64,000 nucleotides of DNA, from NCBI RefSeq assembly GCF_002723975.1, contig NZ_BEWO01000004.1, forward strand, positions 1 to 64,000, in the 5' to 3' direction. Positions 26,018-35,985 of this stretch are shown piece by piece; position 1 is the stretch's first letter; each line of letters begins with the position of its first letter. This DNA comes from Gluconobacter japonicus (GTDB lineage Bacteria > Pseudomonadota > Alphaproteobacteria > Acetobacterales > Acetobacteraceae). Below the pieces are notes generated by a model. The model had not been told where the DNA came from, made no database searches, and saw only the letters and a list, made by a program, of their open reading frames with translations. The translations under genes were made by a program, and so were the position numbers.

Positions 26018-26481
26018 AGACCCATCTCACTCAGCCCTGGATGAAAATCAGGCCGCACCGATTCTTCCCAACGGAATAAACGCTCTGCCTCTCCAATCCG
26101 AACGTCATTGATACTGGCATGCCGTTCATCCATCAGCCCGGCATCATTGAAGCGCCAGTTTTCGTTTCCATAAGAACGCCACCACTGACCATTCTGATCG
26201 CGCCATTCATAAGCGAACCGTACCGCGATCCTGTTTCCATCAAATGCCCAAAGCTCTTTGATCAAGCGGTATTCAAGTTCCCGTTCCCACTTCCGGATGA
26301 GAAATGCCGTAATTTCCACCCGACCAGCGAGAAATTCATCCCGATTTCGCCAACAGCTATCCTGCGAGTAGGCCAGAGCTACCCGCTCCGGGCACTGGCC
26401 ATTCCATGCATCTTCTGCAGCACGAACTTTCTGTATGGCCGTTTCACGCGTGAACGGTGGCAAGGGTGGTCTGACGTTCAT
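26014..26481 (-). CDS. DUF1348 nuclear-transport-factor-2-like protein
   Basis: A 155-residue protein of the DUF1348 group of the NTF2/SnoaL-like fold: [42 protein letters not shown] and the Trp-rich [18 protein letters not shown] are characteristic. Such genes are often paired with TetR regulators and induced by electrophiles or quinones. Here it leads a two-gene unit with TetR. No metal ligands or catalytic residues can be assigned. Confidence 0.85.
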   Translation of the reverse strand: MNVRPPLPPFTRETAIQKVRAAEDAWNGQCPERVALAYSQDSCWRNRDEFLAGRVEITAFLIRKWERELEYRLIKELWAFDGNRIAVRFAYEWRDQNGQWWRSYGNENWRFNDAGLMDERHASINDVRIGEAERLFRWEESVRPDFHPGLSEMGL

Positions 26482-26514
26482 AGTGAAGTTTCCTGATTAA
26501 AAGGATAAGCCCAG

Positions 26515-26534
26515 TTTGTACCGATCGGTACAAA
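26515..26534. promoter_or_regulatory. perfect 20-bp palindrome, probable TetR operator
   Basis: TTTGTACCGATCGGTACAAA is a perfect palindrome with a TACCGATCGGTA core, a shape typical of TetR-family operators. It lies 34 bases upstream of the DUF1348 start and 75 upstream of rlmN, so it could control the minus-strand pair and perhaps rlmN. Confidence 0.8.
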
Positions 26535-26608
26535 GAGTCCATCCCATTGCATCAAGACTCACTTTCCTTTGGAAATCCGCGCTCTCTCCGTGCTATGGGT
26601 CCGCCGCC

Positions 26609-27820
26609 ATGACCGTCCTGACACACCCAGATACCCGCCCGCGCATCAACTCCGTCGCTTCAGATGATCTGAACGAGGCAGAACGAGAGCGTATCCGCGC
26701 GAAATCCGCCCTCTTTGCTCCGCCGGAAGCACGGCTGGAGGATGGCCGCCGCGATCTGGTTGGCATGTCGCGTGAGGAACTTGCCACCCTGATGACCGAA
26801 ATTGGCGAAAAGCCATTCCGGGCAAAGCAGATCTGGCACTGGATCTACCACCAGGGTGCGACCGATTTTTCGAAGATGAGCACCATTGCCAAGCCGCTTC
26901 AGGCCAAACTGGCAGAACACTTCATCGTCGGCCGTCCCACGACAACGACGGAACAGACATCCGTCGATGCCACCCGCAAATTCCTTTTCCGCTTCCGCGA
27001 CGGACAGGAAGCCGAGACGGTCTATATTCCGGACCGCAAGGAAGACCGTGGTGCCGTTTGCATTTCTTCGCAGGTCGGCTGCACCCTCTCCTGCACATTC
27101 TGTCATACCGGAACCCAGAAGCTCGTCCGCAATCTGGGACCGGCAGAAATCGTCGGCCAGTTCATGGCAGCACGAGACAGCTACAAGGAATGGCCAAGCC
27201 CGAGCGCAGACATGCCGCGCTTCCTGTCCACCATCGTTTTGATGGGAATGGGTGAGCCGCTCTATAATTATGACAACGTGGCCAAGGCCATGCGCATCAT
27301 CATGGATGGTGAAGGCATTGCTCTGTCGCGCCGCCGCATCACGCTGTCCACATCCGGTGTTGTCCCGATGATGGACCGCTGCGGCGATGAACTCGGCATC
27401 AATCTTGCCATCTCCCTCCACGCCGTCACGAACGATCTACGCGACCAGATCGTCCCGCTGAACCGCAAATATCCGATCGAGGAATTGATGGCGGCCTGCA
27501 GGCGTTATCCCGCAGCATCGAATTCCCGTCGTATCACGTTCGAATACATCATGCTGCGTGGCGTCAATGACAGCGAAGCCGATGCCCGCGAACTGGTCCG
27601 CCTGATCAAGGACATGCCAGCCAAGGTCAACCTGATCCCATTCAACCCATGGCCCGGTTCAGACTTCAAACCGTCCACACGAGAGCAACTCGCAAAGTTT
27701 GCGAAAATCGTGATGGATGCAGGCTTTGCCTCTCCGATCCGTACCCCACGTGGGCAGGACATTCTTGCGGCCTGCGGGCAGCTCAAGACCGAAAGCGAGC
27801 GTCAGCGCAAAACCGCCTGA
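26609..27820 (+). CDS. rlmN: dual-specificity 23S rRNA/tRNA m2A methyltransferase
   Basis: A 403-residue radical SAM enzyme that makes m2A2503 in 23S rRNA and m2A37 in some tRNAs. The iron-sulfur motif CTLSCTFCHTGTQ (CxxxCxxC) and the C-terminal resolving-cysteine region ILAACGQL are both present, so it is active-type rather than a Cfr-like variant. The longer open frame upstream crosses the operator and is rejected; the ATG here gives MTVLTHPDTR. argG follows after 72 bases. Confidence 0.93.
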   Translation: MTVLTHPDTRPRINSVASDDLNEAERERIRAKSALFAPPEARLEDGRRDLVGMSREELATLMTEIGEKPFRAKQIWHWIYHQGATDFSKMSTIAKPLQAKLAEHFIVGRPTTTTEQTSVDATRKFLFRFRDGQEAETVYIPDRKEDRGAVCISSQVGCTLSCTFCHTGTQKLVRNLGPAEIVGQFMAARDSYKEWPSPSADMPRFLSTIVLMGMGEPLYNYDNVAKAMRIIMDGEGIALSRRRITLSTSGVVPMMDRCGDELGINLAISLHAVTNDLRDQIVPLNRKYPIEELMAACRRYPAASNSRRITFEYIMLRGVNDSEADARELVRLIKDMPAKVNLIPFNPWPGSDFKPSTREQLAKFAKIVMDAGFASPIRTPRGQDILAACGQLKTESERQRKTA

Positions 27821-27892
27821 CGCCCGGTTTCCCTCACGAACGCGGGATGCTAGAAACGCCTTCCGAACGAAAACCATAAGGACCACGCAGTT

Positions 27893-29125
<1,233 letters not shown>

Positions 29126-29148
29126 TCCATAACCAGTTGCGGGGGACC

Positions 29149-29637
29149 ATGACCAGCCTGTTTCGCCTTACATCAGCCCTGACCCTTTGTGGTGCACTCC
29201 TTGCGGGGTGTGCCGGACACAAGGAAGACGCGCCTGAACTGACGCCTGAGCAGTTCATGGCAAAAGTGCGGGCAGAACCGGGCGTCAAGACCCTCCCCGA
29301 CGGGCTGTCTTACAAGGTTCTGAAATCAGGGCCAAAGGACGGAGAAAGCCCGCATCGTGGCTCCACCATGATGGTGATCTATGAAGGCCGTCTGCCGGAT
29401 GGGGGCATCTTTGACAGTTCCGACCAGCATGGTAACGGCGCTTACATGGAAATGCCACTGGATGGTCTGGTCGAAGGCTGGCTTGAAGCGCTGCCCATGA
29501 TGCATGTTGGGGATGAGTGGATGCTCTACCTTCCCGCCAAGCTAGGTTATGGCAAGCGCTCCATGGGCATCATTCCGCCGAACAGCCCGCTGATCTTCAA
29601 GATCCAGCTTCTGGGCGTCAACAACGGGCAGCAGTAA
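29149..29637 (+). CDS. FKBP-type peptidyl-prolyl isomerase, lipoprotein
   Basis: A 162-residue lipoprotein: signal peptide with lipobox LLAGC (Cys21), a short helix, then one FKBP domain (LSYKVLKSG, VIYEGRLPDGGIFDSS, GLVEGWLEALPMMHVGDEW, AKLGYGKRSMGIIPPNSPLIF). Residues that line the active site in FKBP (Tyr, Phe/Asp, Trp-type) are present. It should fold proteins at the outer or inner membrane periplasmic face. GCGGGGGA precedes the ATG. Its 3' end faces tdk across a strong hairpin. Confidence 0.88.
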   Translation: MTSLFRLTSALTLCGALLAGCAGHKEDAPELTPEQFMAKVRAEPGVKTLPDGLSYKVLKSGPKDGESPHRGSTMMVIYEGRLPDGGIFDSSDQHGNGAYMEMPLDGLVEGWLEALPMMHVGDEWMLYLPAKLGYGKRSMGIIPPNSPLIFKIQLLGVNNGQQ

Positions 29638-29649
29638 AAACTGCCCTAC

Positions 29650-29683
29650 CCTTCCAGAGAAGCCTCAGGGCTTTTCTGGAAGG
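29650..29683. terminator. bidirectional terminator hairpin between FKBP and tdk
   Basis: CCTTCCAGAGAAGCC and GGCTTTTCTGGAAGG pair with one or two mismatches around a short loop that contains the tdk stop codon (29665-29667). It serves the convergent FKBP gene and tdk. Confidence 0.65.
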
Positions 29684-30207
29684 CACCAGTGTGCATTGCA
29701 CCGCGCTTCATAAAGTTCCTGATCGCCCGTCTCTAGAAGACGCCCTGTTTCATGCGTCTTGGCCGTCCAGCGTGCAGGATCGTTGCAGGTATGGCACCGG
29801 GCCTCAAGATGAATGATATCATCGGCAAACTGCATCAGTTTTGAAACGATTTCGAACGGCTGCTGCCGATAATCACTATCCAGCCCGCCAACGGTCACTA
29901 TTGCCCCACGCAGTTTCGCTGCCTGCAATTCCGCAACAATGTCGCCTTCATAATGCGGGGCAACCATGAACTGCACTTCGTCCAGCACGATATGATCGTA
30001 TTCGTCCGCCTGTGAGGGCCACTGACGCACGGATTGGGCAGCAAAATGTGATCCGTCCCGGCTCACCAGTTCGGCGCCATCCCGCGTATCGAATCCCGGC
30101 TTGAGAGCAAGAACACGCTCATGCGCAGCCGCGGCCTTGATCAGATGCGAGGATTTTCCTGCAAACATTGGCCCCACATACAGTACCAGACGTCCCTTGC
30201 TGCTCAT
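29665..30207 (-). CDS. tdk: thymidine kinase, type II
   Basis: A 180-residue type II thymidine kinase of the salvage pathway. The P-loop GPMFAGKSSHLI, the Walker B-like IVLDEVQF and the zinc site built of ARCHTC and ARCNAHWC (two CxxC/CxxxxC pairs) are intact. The lasso region between the zinc cysteines ends near DQELYEARC. It is divergent from the cytochrome c pair. Confidence 0.94.
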   Translation of the reverse strand: MSSKGRLVLYVGPMFAGKSSHLIKAAAAHERVLALKPGFDTRDGAELVSRDGSHFAAQSVRQWPSQADEYDHIVLDEVQFMVAPHYEGDIVAELQAAKLRGAIVTVGGLDSDYRQQPFEIVSKLMQFADDIIHLEARCHTCNDPARWTAKTHETGRLLETGDQELYEARCNAHWCLPEKP

Positions 30208-30303
30208 GCTTTCTCCCTTCGATAGCGCCCATGAGCCCTATCGGGACGGATTTGCCAAGACCCGCCCTTGCTGAATGCGGTCTGAAAATGCGACAAACAG
30301 TCC

Positions 30304-30789
30304 GTGATCAGATTAGACCCCGCAATCCGGCTTCCCCTGTTTATCGCCATTTTTCTGGCGATTGCATTTGTCGTCGGTCATGCTTGGGAAAATCGTGAAC
30401 AGGCGCCTCGCGAATATTCGAATGAATGCAGCATCTGCCATCACGGTGGACATGGGCAGGTCCGGGCCGTCGCTCCGATCTTTGGTCGGGTCGGCCATAT
30501 CGCACTGACGCCAGAAGGTCACCGCTACATCATTCATGTGCTGTTGAATGGTCTTGATGGCCCCATTACCGCAGGCGGCGCGTCCTACAACAGCTCTATG
30601 CCGTCATTTCACCGACTTCCTGACGATGAAATCGCACGGATCCTGACATTTGTGGCCAGTCAGGAAATGTCCTCCGGTGGCCCGACCTTTACAGCCGCAG
30701 AAATCGCTGAAGAGCGCAAACATCTGCTTTCTCCCGAAGAAGTTCTGCTCGAACGCCAGAAACTGGAACAGCAGACGCCTCTGCCATGA
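30304..30789 (+). CDS. membrane-anchored c-type cytochrome
   Basis: A 161-residue protein with an N-terminal membrane helix (about 10-26, PLFIAIFLAIAFVVG) and one heme motif CSICH at 42-46. A likely axial ligand is Met99 in NSSMPSF. The start is GTG with no clear ribosome binding site. It overlaps the next cytochrome gene by four bases, and the two proteins share the C-terminal ending (ERQKLEQ..PLP against ERQILNQ..PLP), so they are probably paralogues. Likely role: electron transfer in the periplasm. Confidence 0.82.
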   Translation: MIRLDPAIRLPLFIAIFLAIAFVVGHAWENREQAPREYSNECSICHHGGHGQVRAVAPIFGRVGHIALTPEGHRYIIHVLLNGLDGPITAGGASYNSSMPSFHRLPDDEIARILTFVASQEMSSGGPTFTAAEIAEERKHLLSPEEVLLERQKLEQQTPLP

Positions 30790-31235
30790 AACGGATCGCT
30801 CTTCCTCTCTGCCTTGCTCTGACCTCTTGTGGAAAGAAGCCGGCTGGACAAGCCGTTTACGGCCCAAACTGCGGAATTTGCCATCATGGTGGCAGCGGTA
30901 TGCCGGGCGAAACGCCTCCCCTGGTTGGTCGGCTGGACGTCATTGCCCAGACGCCGGAAGGCCGCCATTACCTTGCGACGGTTCTTTTGAACGGACTTCG
31001 CGGCCGTTTTGACACGCAGGGGTATCGTTATGACTATTCCATGCCCGCTTACCGTGATCGCCTCAATGATCAGCAGATCGCCGACGTCCTGAACTGGCTG
31101 ATCGTCCGGGGCCAGAGCAAACCCACACCTGCCCTTACGGCAGCCGAGGTCGCCAGCGTCCGCGCCCAACCAGGCGACCCCGCAACAAGTTATCAAGAAC
31201 GCCAGATCCTCAATCAGAAGCACCCGCTTCCATGA
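30786..31235 (+). CDS. c-type cytochrome lipoprotein
   Basis: A 149-residue protein with lipobox LTSC (Cys15) and heme motif CGICH (29-33) after a signal sequence; axial Met is probably in YDYSMPAY. It overlaps the upstream cytochrome gene by four bases. The pair may pass electrons between a periplasmic donor and a terminal oxidase. trpS starts 39 bases later. Confidence 0.82.
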   Translation: MKRIALPLCLALTSCGKKPAGQAVYGPNCGICHHGGSGMPGETPPLVGRLDVIAQTPEGRHYLATVLLNGLRGRFDTQGYRYDYSMPAYRDRLNDQQIADVLNWLIVRGQSKPTPALTAAEVASVRAQPGDPATSYQERQILNQKHPLP

Positions 31236-31274
31236 GGACATTGATTTTCCCCAAAGCTGAAGACTGAGTTCATC

Positions 31275-32264
31275 ATGCAGCGTGTATTTTCCGGCATTCA
31301 GCCGACCGGTATTCCTCATCTGGGTAACTACCTGGGCGCCATTCGCAACTGGGCCGCCATGCAGGCAGACCATGACTGCGTCTTCTGCCTCGTGGACATG
31401 CATTCCCTCACGATGCCCTGGACGCCGGAAGACCTCCGGAAGCAAACCCTGGGCTCCGCCGCGTGCCTTCTGGCAACAGGCATTGAGCCGACGCGCCTCT
31501 ACAACCAGTCTGCCGTCAGCGCTCATGCCCGTCTCGGCTGGATTTTCAACTGCGTCTCCCGCCTTGGCTGGCTGAACCGTATGACCCAGTTCAAGGACAA
31601 GGCAGGCAAGAACCGGGAAAACCATTCCGCGGGCCTGTATGTCTATCCGAACCTGATGGCCGCTGACATTCTGGCGTTCCATGCCACCCGCGTGCCGGTT
31701 GGCGATGACCAGAAGCAGCATATCGAACTGGCCAATGACATCGCCCAGAAGTTCAATCATGACATGGGCACGGACTTCTTCCCGCAAATCGAGGCATTCA
31801 TTCCACCGGCAGCAGCCCGCGTCATGAGTCTGCGCGATGGTACGAAGAAAATGTCCAAGTCGGACCCATCCGAGCAGAGCCGGATTGTCCTGACCGACAC
31901 GCCGGATGAAATTGCTCTGAAGATCCGCCGTGCCAAGACAGATTCCGAAGTTCTGCCGAGTGAAGTTGAAGGACTTGGCGACCGTGCAGAAGCACGCAAT
32001 CTGGTGGCGATTTACGCCGCAATGTCAGGAGAAACGATGTCTGACGTTCTGGCGCGCTTCGGTGGTGAGGGTTTTGGGCCGTTCAAGAGTGCTCTAGCAG
32101 ATCTGCTGGTGGAGAAAATTGGTCCCGTGGCTACCGAGACTGCACGCCTGATGCAGAACGAAGATCATATCATCTCCGTCCTGCGTGCAGGTGCCGACCG
32201 TGCCCGTGAGATTTCCGAGCCGATCGTGCAGGAAGCCGAGCGTCTGGTCGGCTTTATTCGCTAA
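31275..32264 (+). CDS. trpS: tryptophanyl-tRNA synthetase
   Basis: A 329-residue class I synthetase. HIGH is HLGN in TGIPHLGNYLGAI, and KMSKS is intact (KKMSKSDPSEQS). The family motif VYPNLMAADILAFHATRVPVGDDQKQHIEL is present. It overlaps the convergent lpxB gene by 11 bases. No Trp attenuator is seen. Confidence 0.96.
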   Translation: MQRVFSGIQPTGIPHLGNYLGAIRNWAAMQADHDCVFCLVDMHSLTMPWTPEDLRKQTLGSAACLLATGIEPTRLYNQSAVSAHARLGWIFNCVSRLGWLNRMTQFKDKAGKNRENHSAGLYVYPNLMAADILAFHATRVPVGDDQKQHIELANDIAQKFNHDMGTDFFPQIEAFIPPAAARVMSLRDGTKKMSKSDPSEQSRIVLTDTPDEIALKIRRAKTDSEVLPSEVEGLGDRAEARNLVAIYAAMSGETMSDVLARFGGEGFGPFKSALADLLVEKIGPVATETARLMQNEDHIISVLRAGADRAREISEPIVQEAERLVGFIR

Positions 32265-33519
32265 AAACTTTGGCCTGTCTGGGTGAGCGGGAAACCGGCT
32301 CATCCAGTAGATCCATGATTTCGGACGCCGCTGCATCCGCCGGGGTTCCAACGGGCGGCGAGAGTTTTTCAAGCACTTCCGCGAATGCCATACGCTGTTT
32401 GTCAGCCGCTGCAGGATCATCCAGCAGCTTGCCAATCGTCGCGGCCAGCTTCTCAGGCGTGCAGTTTTCCTGAAGCATTTCAGGAACCACTTCCCGGCCA
32501 GCCAGCAGATTGACCATGGCGACATACGGCACCTTGATCATCCGACGTGCCATCATCGCTGTCACGGGATTGACGCGGTATGTGACCACCATGGGAACGT
32601 TCCCCATAGCCAGTTCAAGCGTGGACGTCCCCGATTTCGTCAAAGCCCCCTGAGCCGCCGCGAACGCATCATGCTTGTCATGAATGTCCGTCACGATATG
32701 GGGCTGAACTGGCCATTTCCGGATCAGGTTTCGCACCGTTGGTGCAATGACAGGTGCGACTGGAATAACCGGGCAGATATCCGGATGTGTCTTGCGAAGA
32801 ATATCCAGCATTTTGCGGAAAACGGGCAGCAGTTTCGGAACCTCAGAGCGACGGCTTCCCGGCATCAGGATCAGAACAGGCGCATTGTCCGGAATATTAT
32901 GCCGACACCGGAAACGGGCAGCGTTTCCCTGTCTTACACCCGACTGGAGAACCGGGTGCCCGACAAAACGCGCTTCCAGCCCACGCTGCGCAAACCATTC
33001 CGGCTCAAACGGGAGAAGGCACAGAAGCCTGTCCCAAAGACCCGGAAACTCCTTTACGCGCTTTTCACGCCAGGCCCAGACTTGAGGGGCAACGTAATGA
33101 ACACGCTTGATCCCTGAATTTTCGATTTTCTGAAGCAGCCGGAGAGTAAAGCCCGGACTGTCGATCGTCACAACAAGGTCAGGCTTACGCAGTTCAATAT
33201 CCTGCACAGCCTCAAGAAGACGTTGCCTGAGATGCTTCACCTTTGGAAGGACCTCAACCAACCCCATGACGGCGAGATCGCTCATGGGAAACAAACTATG
33301 CAGCCCCAAAGCTTCCATCCGGCCACCGCCAACCCCGGCAAACACCAGACTCGGGTCCTGTGCATGCAGCGCCAGCATGAGACGTGCACCGATCACGTCT
33401 CCGCTGGCTTCTCCTGCCAGAATCCAGATCACACGCCCATGCTGGGGAACAGGCGCCCCCGACTTGAAAGACCTGTTCATCGAATGATCGCCTGATCCGG
33501 AGTCTGCAAGAGAATTCAT
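32254..33519 (-). CDS. lpxB: lipid-A-disaccharide synthase
   Basis: A 421-residue GT19 enzyme that forms the lipid A disaccharide from UDP-diacylglucosamine and lipid X. Motifs GEASGDVIGARLM, FAGVGGGRMEALGL, LLPFEPEWFAQRG, PGSRRSEVPKLLP and GTSTLELAM are visible. Its start overlaps the pheT stop by four bases (ATGA), an odd coupling of lipid A and tRNA synthetase genes. Earlier Mets give a 14-residue variable N terminus. Confidence 0.94.
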   Translation of the reverse strand: MNSLADSGSGDHSMNRSFKSGAPVPQHGRVIWILAGEASGDVIGARLMLALHAQDPSLVFAGVGGGRMEALGLHSLFPMSDLAVMGLVEVLPKVKHLRQRLLEAVQDIELRKPDLVVTIDSPGFTLRLLQKIENSGIKRVHYVAPQVWAWREKRVKEFPGLWDRLLCLLPFEPEWFAQRGLEARFVGHPVLQSGVRQGNAARFRCRHNIPDNAPVLILMPGSRRSEVPKLLPVFRKMLDILRKTHPDICPVIPVAPVIAPTVRNLIRKWPVQPHIVTDIHDKHDAFAAAQGALTKSGTSTLELAMGNVPMVVTYRVNPVTAMMARRMIKVPYVAMVNLLAGREVVPEMLQENCTPEKLAATIGKLLDDPAAADKQRMAFAEVLEKLSPPVGTPADAAASEIMDLLDEPVSRSPRQAKVFSE

Positions 33520-35984
33520 CGACGCAGCGTGGCCCCTGTTGCCTTGAGAACTGCACCTTCCACCGATTTGGAAAGCGCTTCAAGGCCAGCCTCGGTCAGA
33601 CTCTCGGTCTGTGGCTGAAGAACAACCTCCACACCGAGCGAACGATACCCTTCCGGCAGGCTTCCACCTTCGAAGACGTCAAAGAGACGCACATCCTGAA
33701 TAAGGTTCCGATCCGCCATGCGAACAGCCTTCAGAACACCCTGCGCCTCGACATCCGGTCCGGCAAGGAACGCGAAGTCACGACGAACTGGCTGGAGTGC
33801 TGACAGAACAGGCGCGGACTTCTTCTTGGCCTTCGGCTGCGGAATACGATCCAGATACAGTTCAAACGCTACAACCGTTCCACTCAGCCCGAGCGCACGC
33901 GCGACGCGAGGATGAAGCTCACCGAAAGTTCCGAGAACGAGCTTCGGCCCCTGACGTACCTGACCAGAACGACCCGGATGGTAGAAACCGGGGGCGTCTG
34001 CCGTTACGGCCAGCGAGGCTTCCGGCACACCCAGTGCGTTCAGAGCCGCCGTTAGATCGGCCTTGGCATCCCAAAGCGTCGCTTCCTGCGCTGCACGACC
34101 AGGTTCACGCGCCGTCAAACCGCCACGCAGACCGGCAAGACGCAGATGCTGCCCCTCAAAGTCAAAACAGGGCCCAATCTCAAAGAGCGATCCTTCGCCG
34201 GAAAGTCCCAACCCGCGAGCCAGATTACGCCCCAAAGCGCGCGCCAGATTGACGAGTGGCGTTGGACGCAACTGATCCAGATCGGTTGCAATCGGGTTCA
34301 ACAGGCGCTGCGTTTCCGGCACATCCCCGAAAAGTACCGCATCTTCATTGGCGACAAATGAGAAGCCAACTGTTTCCATCATGCCGCGCGCTGCACAGAT
34401 CCGGCGCAGGAGTGCTGTTCGCGCCTGCAGAGGCGTTACGGCAGGAGCAGAAATCATCGCGGTTTGTGGAAGCGGGACAGGAGGGACAGCATCCAGCCCG
34501 TGAAGGCGCAGCACTTCTTCCACCAGGTCGCATTCCGCTTCCATGCGCGACACGCTGGCTGCAGCCTTGGCAGCAACGTCTTCGTCCAGTGTTGCGGCCT
34601 GAGCCAGCACCTGTCCGGACGCGACGTCATTCCTCCAGGACGGAACTGCGAATGTCGCGCGCTCATCGTCACGCTCGACAACTTCAAAGCCGAGATGCTC
34701 CAGGGAGCGAACAGCGTCATCAGCCGGAATCTGTACGCCACCCAGTGTTGCCAAACGCTCGAAACGGAGAGTCGCCGTACGCTTCCAGTTTGGTACCTCG
34801 CCAGATTCCGTGATCTCGCTTGGCTCACCACCACAAAGATCCCGGATCATGATGGTGGCGGCTTCAAGGCCACTCCGCACCAGCGCCGGATCAATACCAC
34901 GTTCGAAACGCTGCCGCGCATCGGTATGAATGGCCAGACGTCGGCCTGTCAGGGCGATACGAACGGCATCGAACAGAGCGGACTCAACAAACACATCTGT
35001 TGTGCTCTCCTCCACCCCGCTCTGCTGACCACCCATAATGCCTGCAAGAGACTGCACCCCGGCATCATCGACGATGACCATATCATCCGTACCAAGGACG
35101 TATTCGTTGCCGTCCAGTGCCGTAAACGTCTCGCGTGCGGCATGGGTAACGGTCAGAGTAGTGCCAGAAAATTTTGCAACATCAAAAACATGCAGCGGAC
35201 GGCCGAGGTCGAATGTAAAGTAATTCGTGACGTCAACCAGCCTGGAAATCGGCTTGAGACCAACAGCCTTCAGTCGGCGCTGAAGCCATTCTGGGCTGGG
35301 GCCATTCTTTACGCCACGAATGACACGTCCCACGATATAGGGACAGCCTGGATTTTCCGTCTTCCACGTAATCGGAGACTCGAAATCTCCTTCAACGGCT
35401 TCCGTTAACCACGGTTTCAGATGACCCATACCTGCAGCTGCAAGGTCACGCGCAATACCGCGAATGCTCAGTGCATCACCACGGTTGGGCGTAATGGCGA
35501 TTTCAATGACCGGGTCATCAAGCTCGGCATACGTCGCATATGCCTCACCAATCGGTGCCGTTTCCGGCAACTCGGCAATGCCGTTGCTTTCCTCGCCGAG
35601 GCCAAGCTCGCGCAGGGAGCACAGCATGCCGCCGCTTTCCTCACCACGGATCTTGCCCTTCTTGATGGTGATATCGAGCCCCGGGACATAAGTGCCCGGA
35701 GGTGCAAAAATCACATGAAGGCCAGCGCGTGCATTCGGTGCGCCGCAAACGACCTGAAGGTCTTCATAGCCTGCCCCAGCTGCCACGCGACAAAGCTGAA
35801 GACGGTCCGCATCCGGATGACGATGTGCTTCCAGAATTTTGGCTGTCCGAAAGCCAGCGAGCTTCTCGGCTGGATTTTCCACACCTTCGACTTCAAGACC
35901 AATGCCGTTCAGACGCGCACAGATCTCTTCACAAGAAGCCGTAAAATCAAGGTGTTCACGCAGCCAGGAGAGAGAGAACTTCAT
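33516..35984 (-). CDS. pheT: phenylalanyl-tRNA synthetase beta subunit
   Basis: An 822-residue beta subunit (usual 790-820). It starts MKFSLSWLREHLD, carries the tRNA-binding domain (HPDADRLQLCRVAAG), B3/B4 editing domain, B5 and the C-terminal FDX-ACB domain (RRDFAFLAGPDVEAQGVL). It begins one base after the pheS stop and ends overlapping lpxB, so all three form one unit. Confidence 0.97.
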   Translation of the reverse strand: MKFSLSWLREHLDFTASCEEICARLNGIGLEVEGVENPAEKLAGFRTAKILEAHRHPDADRLQLCRVAAGAGYEDLQVVCGAPNARAGLHVIFAPPGTYVPGLDITIKKGKIRGEESGGMLCSLRELGLGEESNGIAELPETAPIGEAYATYAELDDPVIEIAITPNRGDALSIRGIARDLAAAGMGHLKPWLTEAVEGDFESPITWKTENPGCPYIVGRVIRGVKNGPSPEWLQRRLKAVGLKPISRLVDVTNYFTFDLGRPLHVFDVAKFSGTTLTVTHAARETFTALDGNEYVLGTDDMVIVDDAGVQSLAGIMGGQQSGVEESTTDVFVESALFDAVRIALTGRRLAIHTDARQRFERGIDPALVRSGLEAATIMIRDLCGGEPSEITESGEVPNWKRTATLRFERLATLGGVQIPADDAVRSLEHLGFEVVERDDERATFAVPSWRNDVASGQVLAQAATLDEDVAAKAAASVSRMEAECDLVEEVLRLHGLDAVPPVPLPQTAMISAPAVTPLQARTALLRRICAARGMMETVGFSFVANEDAVLFGDVPETQRLLNPIATDLDQLRPTPLVNLARALGRNLARGLGLSGEGSLFEIGPCFDFEGQHLRLAGLRGGLTAREPGRAAQEATLWDAKADLTAALNALGVPEASLAVTADAPGFYHPGRSGQVRQGPKLVLGTFGELHPRVARALGLSGTVVAFELYLDRIPQPKAKKKSAPVLSALQPVRRDFAFLAGPDVEAQGVLKAVRMADRNLIQDVRLFDVFEGGSLPEGYRSLGVEVVLQPQTESLTEAGLEALSKSVEGAVLKATGATLRR

Positions 35985-35985
35985 G

